A stretch of 64,000 nucleotides of DNA from Macrothele yani (taxonomy: Eukaryota > Arthropoda > Arachnida > Araneae > Macrothelidae). How positions within the stretch are numbered: the first letter of the stretch is position 1; the number at the start of each line of letters is the position of its first letter. Positions 9,851-20,840 of the stretch are shown here, in pieces. The position numbers and the translations under genes are program-made. The DNA lies in NCBI GenBank assembly GCA_039090855.1, contig CM077025.1, positions 95,832,489 through 95,896,488 on the forward strand, written 5' to 3'. The notes below the pieces were generated by a model that searched no databases, had not been told where the DNA came from, and saw nothing but the letters and a program-made list of their open reading frames with translations.

Positions 9851-11220
9851 AGAATAGAATCCATTTGTTGTTATAATAGATAGAACGTATTTGTTGCGAT
9901 GCATTCGTGACGAAACATGCAGGGAATTCTAGAGAATTTTCAGGGTATTATCTCAGACAACCCTAGCAACATTGAAAACGCATAGTTAAGATAACTGATT
10001 AGCTTAACTAACACAAAGCCCTGATCTCTGTAGCGTCAAGTGCGTTACGGAAACGTTCTAGCGCTGAATTAGAATGCTGAAGCTATTGCTTTGATGGCGG
10101 CTACCCATAAAAAAAATGAAAGTGAACACAGTTTGCTATTATCTTCCTTTAAATGAAAATGTTCCTAGAAAGAGCGTACCTACATTGCATGCCAAAGATG
10201 AACCGACCGGGTTCTGATTTTTGATGTAAATAATGTGCTTTCCGTAACGACACTGGTGTTGAAACAATTTTGGTATGTCACAGTATTTGTTTCACTAGCA
10301 ACATTGAACTTAATCTACTAAAAAGAGTTCAGTTTTATTGAAATGTTGTGCGCCATTTCACGCCTTTTTTTTCAGTTATCCTGAGTATATTTTAACTCTA
10401 TCCCAATGCTAAAGCTTAAAAGTGATCAATAGCAACAAGCGAAATAGGAAAGAAAACTACAGATTTACATCCGTATATCTATTTACATGTGAAAAACTCA
10501 TAAATGATTTCCACGAATCGCCTCGTAAAGAGAAACGTGCTGCGAAGATCCTGTTACGTGTTTGAGGATATCTTTGTGACGACATAGTGCACCCACAATA
10601 TCACACGAATACCAAATTTGATTTGAAAAAGCTTGAGAAAACATCCCGAAGTACGGAGAGGAATAACAAATGCGCATGTTTAATGTAACTATAAGCGAGG
10701 TACACTTGGCGACACATTTGGACTCTATCGCTCAGGCTACTCCGTTTCCTTTCACTCCTTTGCAGTTGGGCTTTTAGAAAAACCGACTGCAAAGTGGATT
10801 TTGTGTTACTCCTGTTTGTTACTTACATAAAGCATTTCTACAGCACGATTTGTTCCTTTGGCCTCCTCAATCTTTTCGTCTTAACGTTTCTTAAATGCAA
10901 TTCTGCAAAGTTTCTTCAAAGATAGCAACCAGTAAAATGTAAGCAACACTAGATCATGCTTAACGTCGGAATGGCACGCACTTTGCCTGAAGTACATCAG
11001 AACTTTCTTGTGCATGCACAAGCTGCTCATGTTATACTGGCCAGCATTTTAAAATCAACTGCCTGATGTTTTTAAAGTAATTGGATTCTCAATCATTGTT
11101 TCCCTTTGCGGCAAAGATGTAATCCGTTATATTGGTCCACATCAGAATTTTTCTCAAACTTGGGAAGAAGATATTTGCATTTTAACATGTTGTTCAGTAA
11201 TTTCAGTGTATCCGCCCAGG
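9851..11220. other. Intron, nothing recognised
   Basis: About 1.4 kb without a recognised coding segment, tRNA-like box or repeat. Confidence 0.4.
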
Positions 11221-11744
11221 CCCGTCACAGAGTGCAGGTGACAAGGTCGATCACACAGAGATATAAGCGGCCGGCCAGGACAGATGAGACTTAGTGCGTT
11301 ACGTGAACGCAATGGGCAAAGGTTGTGATTTCACGGAACTTCAGAAAGGAATGATCATTGCCTACCGCGCCAAAGATGGAAGCATCTTTGAAACAGCAGA
11401 TTTCGTGGGCTGTTCGCGAGGTGATGTAGTAAGGGTGTACCTAGAATGGATCTCTAGTGCACCGAGTCTCTCGTGACGTCATAACTTGGAGACCCAAAGG
11501 CCATCAACTCCAGAAGAGAACGTCCCCTCCGTGGACTGGTAAAGGGCGATCGACGCGCAACAGTGCAGCAGTTGACTACGCAAATGAACGTTAGGCTACC
11601 AGGTACGTCTCCCTGATAACACAAAAGCGAACCATGGGTCCCTGGAGTCGACGCTGAGCCAAAGCGCCCATGTTAACCACAGGTCCATCGGAAACGACGC
11701 CTGCAGGTTGAATGAGACTACCGTCATTGGACATTGGAAGAGCA

Positions 11745-12987
11745 GAATAAACAAATTAGTAAAATCATGCAATGCATTGATTATAATATGCTTTCCAACA
11801 TACCAGGAATCATTACTCAAGTTATGAGGATAATGGCTGTAGAATAAATCTCGCTCCTATGACCCGACCTTTGACCCCATTTTAATGATATTCAACAGAA
11901 CCGGTTAAGTATACATCCGGAAAAAGATGATAAAGTTTTGTCTCAATCGAAGCATTTTTACGTAAGTTATAATGCATAAGGCGATGGAATGGATCCCGCT
12001 CCTATGTCTTGACCATTGACCCCATTTCGCCCATCTTCAATACGATTCATCCCCAGGTGGTCCCCTACCACATACTAAAACGTTATTGAAATGGAACCAT
12101 ATTCACGCAATTTATGACGCATAAGGGCAATCGAATGGATCCAGCGCCTATGTCCTGATATTTAACCCTATTTCGCCCATTTTCAATAGGGTCCCCAGCA
12201 GGTCCCCTACCACATACTAAAATTTCATTGAAATCGAACCATATTTACGCAAATTAAGTCGCATATGGGCAGCGGAAGGCATCCCACTCCTATGTCCTGA
12301 TCTTTGACCCCATTTCACCAATTTTCAATATGGTTCGTTCCCACGTGGTCCCCTACCACATACTAAAATATCATTGAAATCGAACCATATTTACGCAAGT
12401 TATGAGGCATAATGGCAATCGAATGGATCCCGCTCCTATGTCCTGACCTTTGACCCCATTCCCCCATTTTCAAAAGGGTTCGCCCCCGGGTGGTCCCCTG
12501 CCACATACTAAAATTTCATCGAAATCGATCCATTTTTACGCAAGTAATGACGCATGAGGACAATGGAATGGATCACGCTCCTATGACCTGACCTTTGACC
12601 CCATTTTGCCTATTTTCAATAAGGTTGGTCCCCAATCACATACTAAAATGTCATCGAAATTGAACCATTTTTACGCGAGTTATCGTGCGGACGGACAGAC
12701 GGACGAAGCTGGAGCGCCGCGCCGGTGTCGCAGTGGTCTAAGGCGCTGGCCTCTGATCATTCGTCCGTAAGTGATCCGGGTTCGAATCCCGGTCGGGCAT
12801 GGATGTTGTGTTTGTCTTACGGCACTGGCTCTCTCCCTTCCCTGGAACCAGTGACCCTAAATTAGGGACGGGCGACTTTTATAGCCCATTGAGTTGCTCA
12901 CGGTGGTCGTTAAACCTCCAATCAAAAAAAAAAAAAAAAAAAAGCTGGAGCATATACGCTTCTTCAATCTACTGTTGGAAAGCATAA
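11745..12987 (+). repeat. Repeat element built of ~148-bp tandem units, inserted in a Tc1
   Basis: About five diverged tandem units, each with CCTATGTCCTGACCTTTGACC, a CACATACTAAAAT motif and TTTTTACGCAAGTTATGACG. They lie between a unique left part (AGTAAAATCATGCAATGCA) and a right end GTTGGAAAGCATAAA. The motif ATGCTTTCCAAC near the left and its complement at the right form short inverted repeats. Shorter copies lie at 17301-17775 (+) and 56007-56212 (-). No protein is encoded. A complete SINE-1 sits inside at 12716-12941. Confidence 0.8.
12716..12941 (+). mobile_element. SINE-1, complete copy
   Basis: Full SINE-1 with tRNA-like head, body and A tail, flanked by the 10-bp duplication AAGCTGGAGC at 12706-12715 and 12942-12951. 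It inserted into the 148-bp repeat element, which had itself inserted into a Tc1, so three events can be ordered here. Confidence 0.92.
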
Positions 12988-13599
12988 AGAAAGGTTGCCT
13001 TCTCCGACGAATCGAGGTTTCTACTCCACAGAAGTGACGGGTGGTGGCGGATATGGCGTCAGACACACGAGAACCAACACCTGGACACATTGTCGGTCAA
13101 GTACATGCCCGGAGTGGCAGTGTGCAAATTTGGGGGCTGTTTTCCTGGTATGACCTGGGACCGCTGGTATTAGTGGGTGTATCCCTGAACGCCAATGGCT
13201 ACCTGTCCATCTTCGCTGAATACATGCATCCCTTTATGTTGGATTGTAGTGTCTACCAGGAGGACAATACGCCGTGCCACTTCGCTAAGTGGGTGCGTGA
13301 CTGGTTTCAGGCACAAGACAGCGATATCTCCGTTCTCCCTTGGCAGGCGAAATCGCCCGACCTCAATCCCATAGAGCACTTGTGGGACTATTTGGACCGA
13401 CAGGTTCGACATGCCGACCCACAACCACGTCATCTTCGGAATTTCCGTGCTCTGTTGCAGTTGGAATGGGCACGTGTGCCTCGTGCAACATTCCAAGGCC
13501 TCATTGCGTCCATGCCATGCCATCAGGCCACTGTCATCCGGGCCAAGGGTGGTTATTCCCATTATTAGGTAGGTGGTCATATTAATCTGATACGACTGT

Positions 13600-14675
13600 A
13601 TATGCATTACGGTGGATAAACTTTTCGTTTCCTTGATTTCCTTACACAGATATTTCCATCACTCTTTAGCATCCAACAGCAATGTGCCATCATGTGCACA
13701 TTCCGTCTTCTCTGGTATCTCTTTTCAAATTCCTTTAACACTTTCTTCTTACATCACCTATTTGTTCTGGGAAGTTGTCAATGTGGATAATTGGATCCGA
13801 ACCGGACCTGACCTAGACCTGACGGAGACAAATCTGCTTTCAACTATAAATTCGAAACTCAATTTATGATTATACATAATCAAGCTTGTCAAAATTGGTG
13901 CTGCTGTGAAACATATTCTGGTTTCTTAATGAGACGAAACAAGTTCCAGCATTCACTCTTCCCTATTTTGTTTTCTGCAAGAACGTATTTGTTGTCCCGC
14001 GACGCATTTCCCAATCTCCTTAATATTAAATTCATCCATATTAACAAATAAAGCATTAATTCCTACACGACGTGCAATGTCAGCACGTCAAGCGAAAACC
14101 TCTGAATGCTCAATGTAAAAGACGCGATGTGAAAAGTAACTCTCAGTCTTACAATGTGACACGCGGGGTTTGAGAAAATGAATCACCAGAGGCGCAGGCG
14201 ACAGGCATTTGCCTGTTTCTCGCTCCGGTCAATCGCACTGAAAACAAACGCAAAGGAAATATAATTTTACGATATGGTACCTTCGGTCGGCGGAAATTTT
14301 CTTTGCTTTAAGAAAAAGATGGCAATACTTTTGAATAAGAAACCACTTTTCACTTAGCTGGCACCAGCATCGAGCACAAAATTCCACAGAACGCACTTTT
14401 CTTTGACATATTTTTTTTTCTTTTCAAAAACCAAACGGAAATTAAACCAGGTTGAAATCAGGTCAGGAACACCTTGAGCCGACCAGTTTGACCCGCAAGA
14501 AATTGTTGACCCGTTTTTCAGCTTTTCCGATGAACCGTGACCCGTTTCCATCTCTGCTCTTACATGGGTTTCCTTGAGACCCCTCTTCCCCGTCGAAACC
14601 TTCGTCACCGACACAAGGTATATGAACATTTTTGCCGACCATCTGAACACCTTTCGCAAACGATTCTCCTTCCAC
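13600..14675. other. Intron, nothing recognised
   Basis: No coding similarity or repeat relation seen. Confidence 0.4.
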
Positions 14676-14679
14676 TCAA

Positions 14680-15000
14680 TGGCGCCATCTTTCAATAGGA
14701 CAATACCACACCGTAGACTTCCCGAGTAGTGACCAATGACTCCTGGAGCTTTTAAGTGAATTTACTGCACACGAGTGTACCATTCAATCGCCGGACCTCA
14801 ACCCCATTGAGAATTGGTGGGACGAATTAGGAAGATCTGTTCGATCCTCCCAAATCCCACATGCAACTGTAGATTTTCTACGAAAGGTGAACCTCGCTTC
14901 ATCGGCGGCAATGCCACCTCCATGTTTTCATTACCTGATTGAGACCTTACTAAGAAATCTGGCTGCTGTTCTTGAACCAAAGGTGGAACATTATTAGGTA
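14680..15000 (+). mobile_element. Tc1-like transposase, C-terminal fragment
   Basis: Contains the end of a Tc1 catalytic domain: a mutated QDNTTPH-like stretch near 14697, then SPDLNPIENWWDELGRSVR, and the C-terminal tail ...LLRNLAAVLEPKVEHY to about 14997. No ends or N-terminal part. A 23-base direct duplication (TATTATTAGGTAGGTGTATT...) follows at 14990-15036. Confidence 0.75.
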
Positions 15001-15036
15001 GGTGTATTCATTATATTATTAGGTAGGTGTATTCAT

Positions 15037-15840
15037 TTTGCTGATGACGTAGTCCTTTTTGCAACTACCCCATCAGAGCTGCAGAGTATGATCCAGGAAC
15101 TTTCTGACAAGAGCAAAGAAGTGGGATTAAAAATGAACTTTCAGGAGACAAAAGTGATGTTCAATGCTTTTACAAGAAATGAAGATTTATCGATTGATGG
15201 AGAAAAGCTGGAGATAACAGATGCGTACGTTTATCTTGGACAGCAGATATCAAGTGAGGGTCACATTGATGAAGAAATTAATCGCCGTACAAAATTTTCC
15301 TGGAGAGCTTTTGGAAGAAACAGCATAATTTTAAAGAGCCATATGCCATTATGTCTTAAAAGAAAAGTGTTTGATCAATGCATCCTTCCAGTGCTTACGT
15401 ATCGTGCAGAGACGTGGACCTTAACTAAAAGAGACACACAAAGGCTGCAGACAACTCAAAGCAGCATGGAGAGGTGCATGCTTGGCGTAACCAGGAGAGA
15501 TAAAAAGAGAAACTCGTGAATCCAAAAAATGACAAGAGTGAAAGACATCATGATCAGAGGTAAATCCCTGAAATGGCAATGGGCTGGGCATACTGCCAGA
15601 AGGACAGACCATCGATGGACAGCCGAAATTTTAGATTGGATTCCAAGGGACAGGAAAAGACCCAGAAGAAGACCACATGGGAGATGGGTGGATGGAATTC
15701 GAAAGTATGCGGGAGTGACATGGAGGAGATTGGCACAAGACAGACCGATGTGGAGGAAACTTGGGGAGACCTTCGTCCAGCAGTGGATTGATAATGGTTG
15801 ACAATGATGATAATGATGATGATGATGATGATGATGATAT
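15037..15840 (+). mobile_element. RTE-type LINE, 5'-truncated copy
   Basis: Starts in the reverse transcriptase at the catalytic motif FADDVV and runs to the natural end. The frame is 15088-15519, then a Trp-to-stop change (TGA, near 15517-15519). The same frame resumes as MTRVKDIMIRGKSLKWQWAGH at 15529 and goes to QQWIDNG at 15801. The tail is an ATG/TGA microsatellite at 15807-15838. It is very close in sequence to the copies at 1-480 and 28.9-31.96 kb, so insertion was fairly recent. Confidence 0.9.
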
Positions 15841-16389
15841 AATAATTAGTCTATTCTGTTTACGTTACTGGTATGTTGTGGTATTAGCCTGAGTAGAGAC
15901 TCGTAAAAATAGGAAAACAGATTATACATCCGCTAAGCCACTGAAAGTGAATTTTTCCTCCCGATTTCCAGAAACGGTGATATAAGAACGAAGTAAAATT
16001 AACATCGATGAGATATATCAGTGAAATTATGTCTGTAAATAAAATTTTAAAAACACGAGGAAAGTTATGTGTTTGTTTCAAGACCATTCAAAAGGAATTT
16101 TTCTCATTCTTTCAGAACCAGACACATTGCAACAAATTCTCCTATGTGCAGCCAAACAGGGGAATTGTGGGATGACAAAGGATGAAAATAATAGAAATAT
16201 CCCACAGGTTGTGTTTTCCTGATTTAAAGAGAAACGTCTTTTCCAGTTTGTCTTCTAGAAACGGTGTTTACAAAGAAATGCAGAATTACCAGGAGAAGCT
16301 AAAAAATAAACAGAAAACCTTGTTTCCATTTAGCTGTAATTATCATACAAAAAAAAGTTCAATAGAATTTCTGCAGAATCTTAATCGTT
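15841..16389. other. Intron, nothing recognised
   Basis: No recognised feature. Confidence 0.4.
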
Positions 16390-17013
16390 CAAACAAAGAT
16401 CTTCGCTCTTTTCACGTTTTTAAGTGAAGTCACGGAAAATTTCTCATTGGCCGCCACTGGGAGTCGAACCCAAGGTCTTCCATTTACGCGCCGGATATGC
16501 TTCCGCTACACAACAGCGCCCACGAATTCCTCCAGACTCACACACGCTAACTGCCAAGCCAATTTGGCAGGTTGCTCCTTGGAGCCCCGCACAATGCTCG
16601 GGATTCACCAAAGATGGTAAGCAGCAACCGAAGAAATAATTAGAAGGCGAATGAATAATTAATACAGACATTTAACGTGGACCAGTGAACATCAAACAAA
16701 GATATTCGCTCGAGTCCACTGGTCCACGTTAAATGTTTGTATTAATTATTCATTCGCCTTCTAATTATTTCTTCGGTTGCTGCTTACCATCTTTGGTGAA
16801 TCCCGAGCATTGTGCGGGGCTCCAAGAAGCAACCTGCCAAATTGGCTTGGCAGTTAGCGTGTGTGAGTCTGGAGGAATTCGAGGCCGCTGTGTTGTAGCG
16901 GAAGCATATCCGGCGCGTAACTGGAAGACACTGGGTTCGACTCCCGGTGGCGGCCAATGAGAATTTTTCCGTGACTCACTTAAAAACGTGGAATGAGCGA
17001 AGATCTTTGTTTG
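16390..17013. repeat. Large palindrome of two tRNA-headed units
   Basis: Arms 16390-16689 and 16718-17013 are near-perfect reverse complements around a 28-base loop. Each arm holds a tRNA-like segment (16449-16520 minus, 16883-16955 plus). The unique part begins CTGGTCCACGTTAAATGT and carries CCAAATTGGCTTGGCAG. The outer end reads GTGACTCACTTAAAAACGTGG then GAGCGAAGATC. The loop repeats the outer-end motif CAAACAAAGAT-TTCGCTCGAG, so the units may once have been dimers. No protein is encoded. Confidence 0.95.
16883..16955 (+). other. tRNA-like cloverleaf in the palindrome's right arm
   Basis: 73 bases that fold as a tRNA. The acceptor stem is GGCCGC/GCGGCC. Box A lies around TGTAGCGGAAGCA. 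The anticodon arm is TCCGG-CGCGTAA-CTGGA and the T arm is CTGGG-TTCGACT-CCCGG, with B box GGTTCGACTCC. U33 is replaced by G and there is no 3' CCA context, so a working tRNA is unlikely. It is better read as the pol III promoter head of a SINE. The mirrored copy is at 16449-16520. Confidence 0.7.
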
Positions 17014-17217
17014 ATGTTCCTGGTCCACGTTAAATGTCTGTATTATTTATCTTAATCGTTATTGCTTAAATTATCAAAGAAAAGTTTACAAGCAAACTTT
17101 TGCATATATCGTGAAAATATTAGAAAAAATGAAGGGAGAAGGAAAAATGCGTAAAGAAAAATGAAAAATCTGAGGAAGATCTAGTCAATCTGGGAAAGAA
17201 TTTTTCGAATACTTGAA

Positions 17218-17275
17218 GAATCAGACGAATGGTCAGAAACAAGCTCCTGAGACCACTCCGCCACCGGGCCAGGTT
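17218..17275 (-). mobile_element. SINE-1 head fragment
   Basis: Short minus-strand match to the SINE-1 tRNA-like head (plus strand reads GACGAATGGTCAGA ... CCACTCCGCCACCGGG). No body remains. Confidence 0.5.
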
Positions 17276-17300
17276 AGGTAGGTTATTCTTGTATGATCTT

Positions 17301-17775
17301 TATTATAAAACAAGTTAGTAAAATCATGCAATGCACTGATTATGACACGCTTTCCAACATACCAGAAATAATTACTCAAGTTATTACTCAAGTTAAGAGG
17401 ATAATGGCTGTGGAATAAATCTCGCTCCTGTGCCCTGATCTTTTACTCCATTTCGATAATATCAAACAGAACCGGTTCAATACATCTCTGGAACAACATG
17501 CTGACGTTTTGTCACAATCGAAGCATTTTTACGTAAGTTATGACGCATAAGGGCGATGGAATGGATCCTCTCCTATGTCCTGACCTTTGACCCCATTTCG
17601 CCCATTTCCAAATGGGTACCTGCCCAGGTTGTTCCCCTACGACATACTAAAATTTCATCGAAATCGAACCATTTTTCCGCGAGTTATCGTGCGGGCAAAC
17701 AGACAGAGAGACAGACGGACGGACAAAGTTGGATCATATACGCTTCTTCAACCTAAGGTTGGAAAGCGTAAATGA
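17301..17775 (+). repeat. Short copy of the 148-bp repeat element
   Basis: Same left part (AGTAAAATCATGCAATGCA), one-and-a-half internal units, a GACAGAC-rich stretch and the right end GGTTGGAAAGCGTAAA as the element at 11745-12987. The inverted motif GCTTTCCAAC is kept at both ends. Confidence 0.85.
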
Positions 17776-18232
17776 TTTAAATTCTGCCCAGCATAAAATT
17801 TGAACAAAATCTAAATATTTGATCACCACGATATGTTGTGAAAGACTAGTTCTCGAAAGGTTAGCTTAACGTTTAAAGAAAGAGATGTGGGAAAGTTACA
17901 TTTTTTATTTCTTGCATTTAAAATCGTGCGTTACTTTTTACCGTTGTGTGAAAATTCATTATTACCTAAACAATCGACGCATAAAGGCACTTTCTTTGTT
18001 AAGCCCATAAAACCAATCATTTACTTCCTTTTCTTCACTTGGTTTCGCTTTATCTCAAAGTGCGGCTGACAACAGTAATCTCTAAACCACCATCAACAAT
18101 TAAATTAGAATAAACACGATTTTTTTTCTTTTCGCCCGCATATATCGCTGGAACTTTATAATTGAATTACGTTTGAATGAATCTGAAAATTCAATTGGTT
18201 CTTAACTCGTAACGGAATATCAAAATACTTAC
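17776..18232. other. Intron downstream of P5CS exon, nothing recognised
   Basis: No recognised feature other than the exon's splice donor at 18227-18232. Confidence 0.4.
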
Positions 18233-18352
18233 CCCTTCTTTTAAGGGTGTTGCACATTTCGACAAAAAAGTCAGTGTCGATTAAACCTTTGTGCAGCAAC
18301 AATGTTTCCATGGCATTACACGCAGCAGGATAATCGCATTTGGAATCCCGAA
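18233..18352 (-). CDS. P5CS: P5CS exon with the catalytic-cysteine motif
   Basis: Encodes RDSKCDYPAACNAMETLLLH and continues KGLIDTDFFVEMCNTLKRR. This is the part of the gamma-glutamyl phosphate reductase domain that holds the PAACNAxETLL motif, whose Cys is the family's nucleophile. That residue is intact, which argues that the enzyme is functional. The acceptor reads TTTCATTTCAG and the exon starts at 18352 in phase 1, fitting the exon at 43328-43523 exactly. The donor GTAAGT starts at 18232, leaving one base of a split codon (phase 1). The next exon (1564-1750) starts in phase 0, so the join is not in frame as read. Confidence 0.95.
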
Positions 18353-18900
18353 CTGAAATGAAACAGAAAAAAAGAGGAATGATTATAAGCTTCTTAATTC
18401 TTGCGTTAATATTATATCTGAACGAAGTGAAAAGGTCTTTTTTTGTGTCGTAAAGATATTTGACGTTGCTATGGCATTATCCTTTCGAAAAATGTTAAGT
18501 AATCTAAATGTTTTATAAAAGAAGAACGTAAATAAAACTTAATCTTGTGCTTCCTCTAAACATTGTGATTCAAATGTCAACAAGACTGGAGTGACAAACG
18601 AAAAATACATGGATCACAAATAATTTTGAAAGGGATTTTTAAAAAATGTACAGTTCATTTAGAAGAGCATTTAAACGCCATATCAGTAATTTCGATCTGA
18701 TTATTAAAATTGCGATAAGCCGATTTTTCTATTCGCAAGGAAGAAAGAAACATAACATTTATTTCATGCTTAATGTTGTCAGAACTTAAGCTGCATAGTT
18801 TTTAAAGCAGTTTAAACAAATAATGCCGTGTGCTCTCTACGTAGTGCCATTAGTCCTCTAAGTTAGACATCCTTTTGACCTCTAGTGACTTCTATAACCG
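18353..18900. other. Intron, nothing recognised
   Basis: No recognised feature. Confidence 0.4.
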
Positions 18901-20400
18901 TACACTCACGGACAATTTAAATTTGCTCACATAGTAGAAAACATGCTACAACCGCGAAACTTTGCAAATGGCTAAAGTGCGTGCTGATATGCAAATGATC
19001 CACATTTGGTGCGATTGCACATGACCGCACACCTTGTGGTGACGCTGAAAGCACTAACTGGCAGCCTTATAAACCGGCGTGTAGTCGATGCCCCATGAAA
19101 GCGAAAAGCACTGTCAGACTCAAGCAAGGGTACAGAGGGACAAGAATGCCGATTAGATGCCAGAAACGTCGATTTGCGCAACTTACGGACTTTGAGAGCG
19201 GCCTGATCATCGGGCTGAAAACTGCAGGGCGGTCGGCGCGCCGTATAGACAGCAACGTATATCGTTCTGACCATACCGTCTGACTGTGTTGGGAGCAGTG
19301 GATACGTGAAGGCACTGCCACACGGCGGATCGGCTTCGGAAGGACCAGAAGGATCACCGGTAGAGAGGATCGAATAGTGGACTGGGTCCCCGTCCGCTAT
19401 TAAATCCTTAGAAAGCCTGTATAGTGAACCGGGTGTCCATGAGATCCGTTCTTGCCTGGCGCACAAACGGATCCCACGGGGAAACCCGGTCCACTATGCA
19501 GGCAGATGTAGCGGCTCCTGTGTGCACACGAACCATTTCCCGACGCTTCGCGGAAGCGAATTTGTGATCCCAACGGCTCTTACGTGTGCTGCCATTAACA
19601 CCGGAAAATCGCCGGCTCCGTGTGCAGTGGTGCCAGACCATAGTGACGTGGAACGCCACAGACTGGCGACGTGCGGTGTTTAGCGATGAGTGCCGCTTCG
19701 TTTTTGGGGACAGATGATCATCGTGTCCGGGTGTGGAGGTCCCTGGGTCAACGGCACAAACCCAAACCTCGCTATCGAGTGCCACACCTCCCCCACTGCA
19801 GGCGTTATGATCTGGGGAGCCATAGTGTACGAGTGCATGATAGCCGATCAGCTCTAGTAGTGCTACATGGATCATTGACGGGTCAACGGTATGTGGATGA
19901 GATCCTACGGCGCTATGTGCTCCCATTCCTGGCTGGAATTCTAGGTGCGCTATAACAGCAGGATAATGCCCGTCAGCACACTGCTCGATTTGCCCAGGAC
20001 TACCTACGTCATATCCAGACACTTCCATGGCCTGCCCGCTCCCCAGACATGTCCCCTATCGAGCATGTGTGGAACCAGTTTAAATTCCCGCAGCCGCCGT
20101 GCCGCACTATCCTGGATTTGGAGCACACCGTCCCACACGTGTAGGCCAGCCTGCCGCAGGACAACATCAGGCGTTTGTTCGCCTCTATGCCGTACCGTAT
20201 TGCAGCATGTATCGCCGCACGAGGCTATGTGAAGCGCTGTTGAAGATGAATGGACTGCGTGCTACAGATCCATCTGTAACTACTCTGCAGCTCTATTTTT
20301 GCCATCATGTGTACCATTCATCTGTATCATTACGCTCATAAAATTTCAGTTCAATCCAATTCTTCCTTCTTGGTGCGCAAATTTCATGTCCGTGAGTGTA
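18901..20400 (+). mobile_element. Tc1-like transposon, full length with decayed transposase
   Basis: Bounded by inverted ends TACACTCACGGACA and TGTCCGTGAGTGTA, each with the TA target dinucleotide; 1500 bases. The transposase frame begins near 19147 (KRRFAQLTDFESGLIIGLKTAG, helix-turn-helix region) and includes LCWEQWIREGT. It passes through stops and frameshifts to QQDNARQHTARFAQDYLRH, WPARSPDMSPIEHVWNQF and LFASMPYRIAACIAARG near 20225. The catalytic Asp and Glu contexts of the last two blocks survive. A 3' fragment of the same family lies at 972-1502. Confidence 0.92.
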
Positions 20401-20635
20401 TTAGTGATATAAAGGTATTAGTAATTTGTCTTGTCGTTTCCGTTGTTTTCAACAACAGCAAATAAACTTGAAACGAAACGAATGAGGAGATAGAGAAAAT
20501 ATTCTGAAAGTCTTTATTGCTATAAGTGGGCTAGTGATCCCATGCCATCCCTATTTTCATTGATGCTATAACGTTGTAAGCTATAACTGAAGAAATCCGC
20601 ATTTTCTAATTTTCTGATCAAAATTGCAAAAGGCG
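20401..20635. other. Intron, nothing recognised
   Basis: No recognised feature. Confidence 0.4.
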
Positions 20636-20840
20636 CTTAACCAAGAGAACAAGCTGGATTCACGAGTGGTTTCCTCTCTATAGATCATATACGTGTACTT
20701 ATAGAACTAACTAAAAGAGCGAATAAGTAGGAACTTCCATTATGTATAGTTTATATTGATTACGAAAAGGCTTTTGATTCCGTGAAACCGTCAACAGTTA
20801 TAAGGTCTTTGAAATCATGCGGTATGCATACATAAATATT
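20636..20840 (+). mobile_element. RTE-type LINE fragment, first half of a split copy
   Basis: Matches the reverse transcriptase part of the 28.9 kb element, from the REQAGFR motif through FIDYEKAFDSVKPS to GIEDAYINI, with stops and small changes. It breaks off at AAATATT (20834-20840). The following sequence of the RTE element continues at 26605 (AATATTATTAATAAC), in the same strand and order. Confidence 0.85.

Larger units (their letters stand above)
11220..13590 (+). mobile_element. Tc1-like transposon split by another element
   Basis: The transposase starts at 11294 (VNAMGKGCDFTELQKGMIIAYRAKDGS, a Tc1 helix-turn-helix region) and runs, with breaks, to about 11745 at ...HWTLEEQ. It resumes at about 12988 with AFSDESRFLLHRSDGW, then QEDNTPCHFAKW and SPDLNPIEHLWDYLDR, and ends IRAKGGYSHY at 13567. 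The three acidic-residue contexts (FSDES, QEDN, NPIEHLW) are present, but stops and frameshifts separate them. The interruption is the 148-bp repeat element at 11745-12987. The right end (GTAGGTGGTCATATTAA) resembles that of the Tc1 at 44.9-46.5 kb, which has a similar transposase. The left end was not identified. Confidence 0.85.

Noticed and set aside
16883..16955. Functional tRNA gene
   Set aside because: The cloverleaf forms, but U33 is missing and the sequence sits in a SINE-like palindrome with a mirrored copy; treated as a SINE head.
18233..18352. P5CS pieces as a processed pseudogene
   Set aside because: The pieces are separated by many kilobases with consensus splice sites and matching phases at two of three junctions, so they are exons of an intron-bearing gene.
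19408..20028. 206-codon open frame on the minus strand
   Set aside because: It is the antisense of the Tc1 transposase at 18901-20400, which has clear plus-strand motifs and paired ends.
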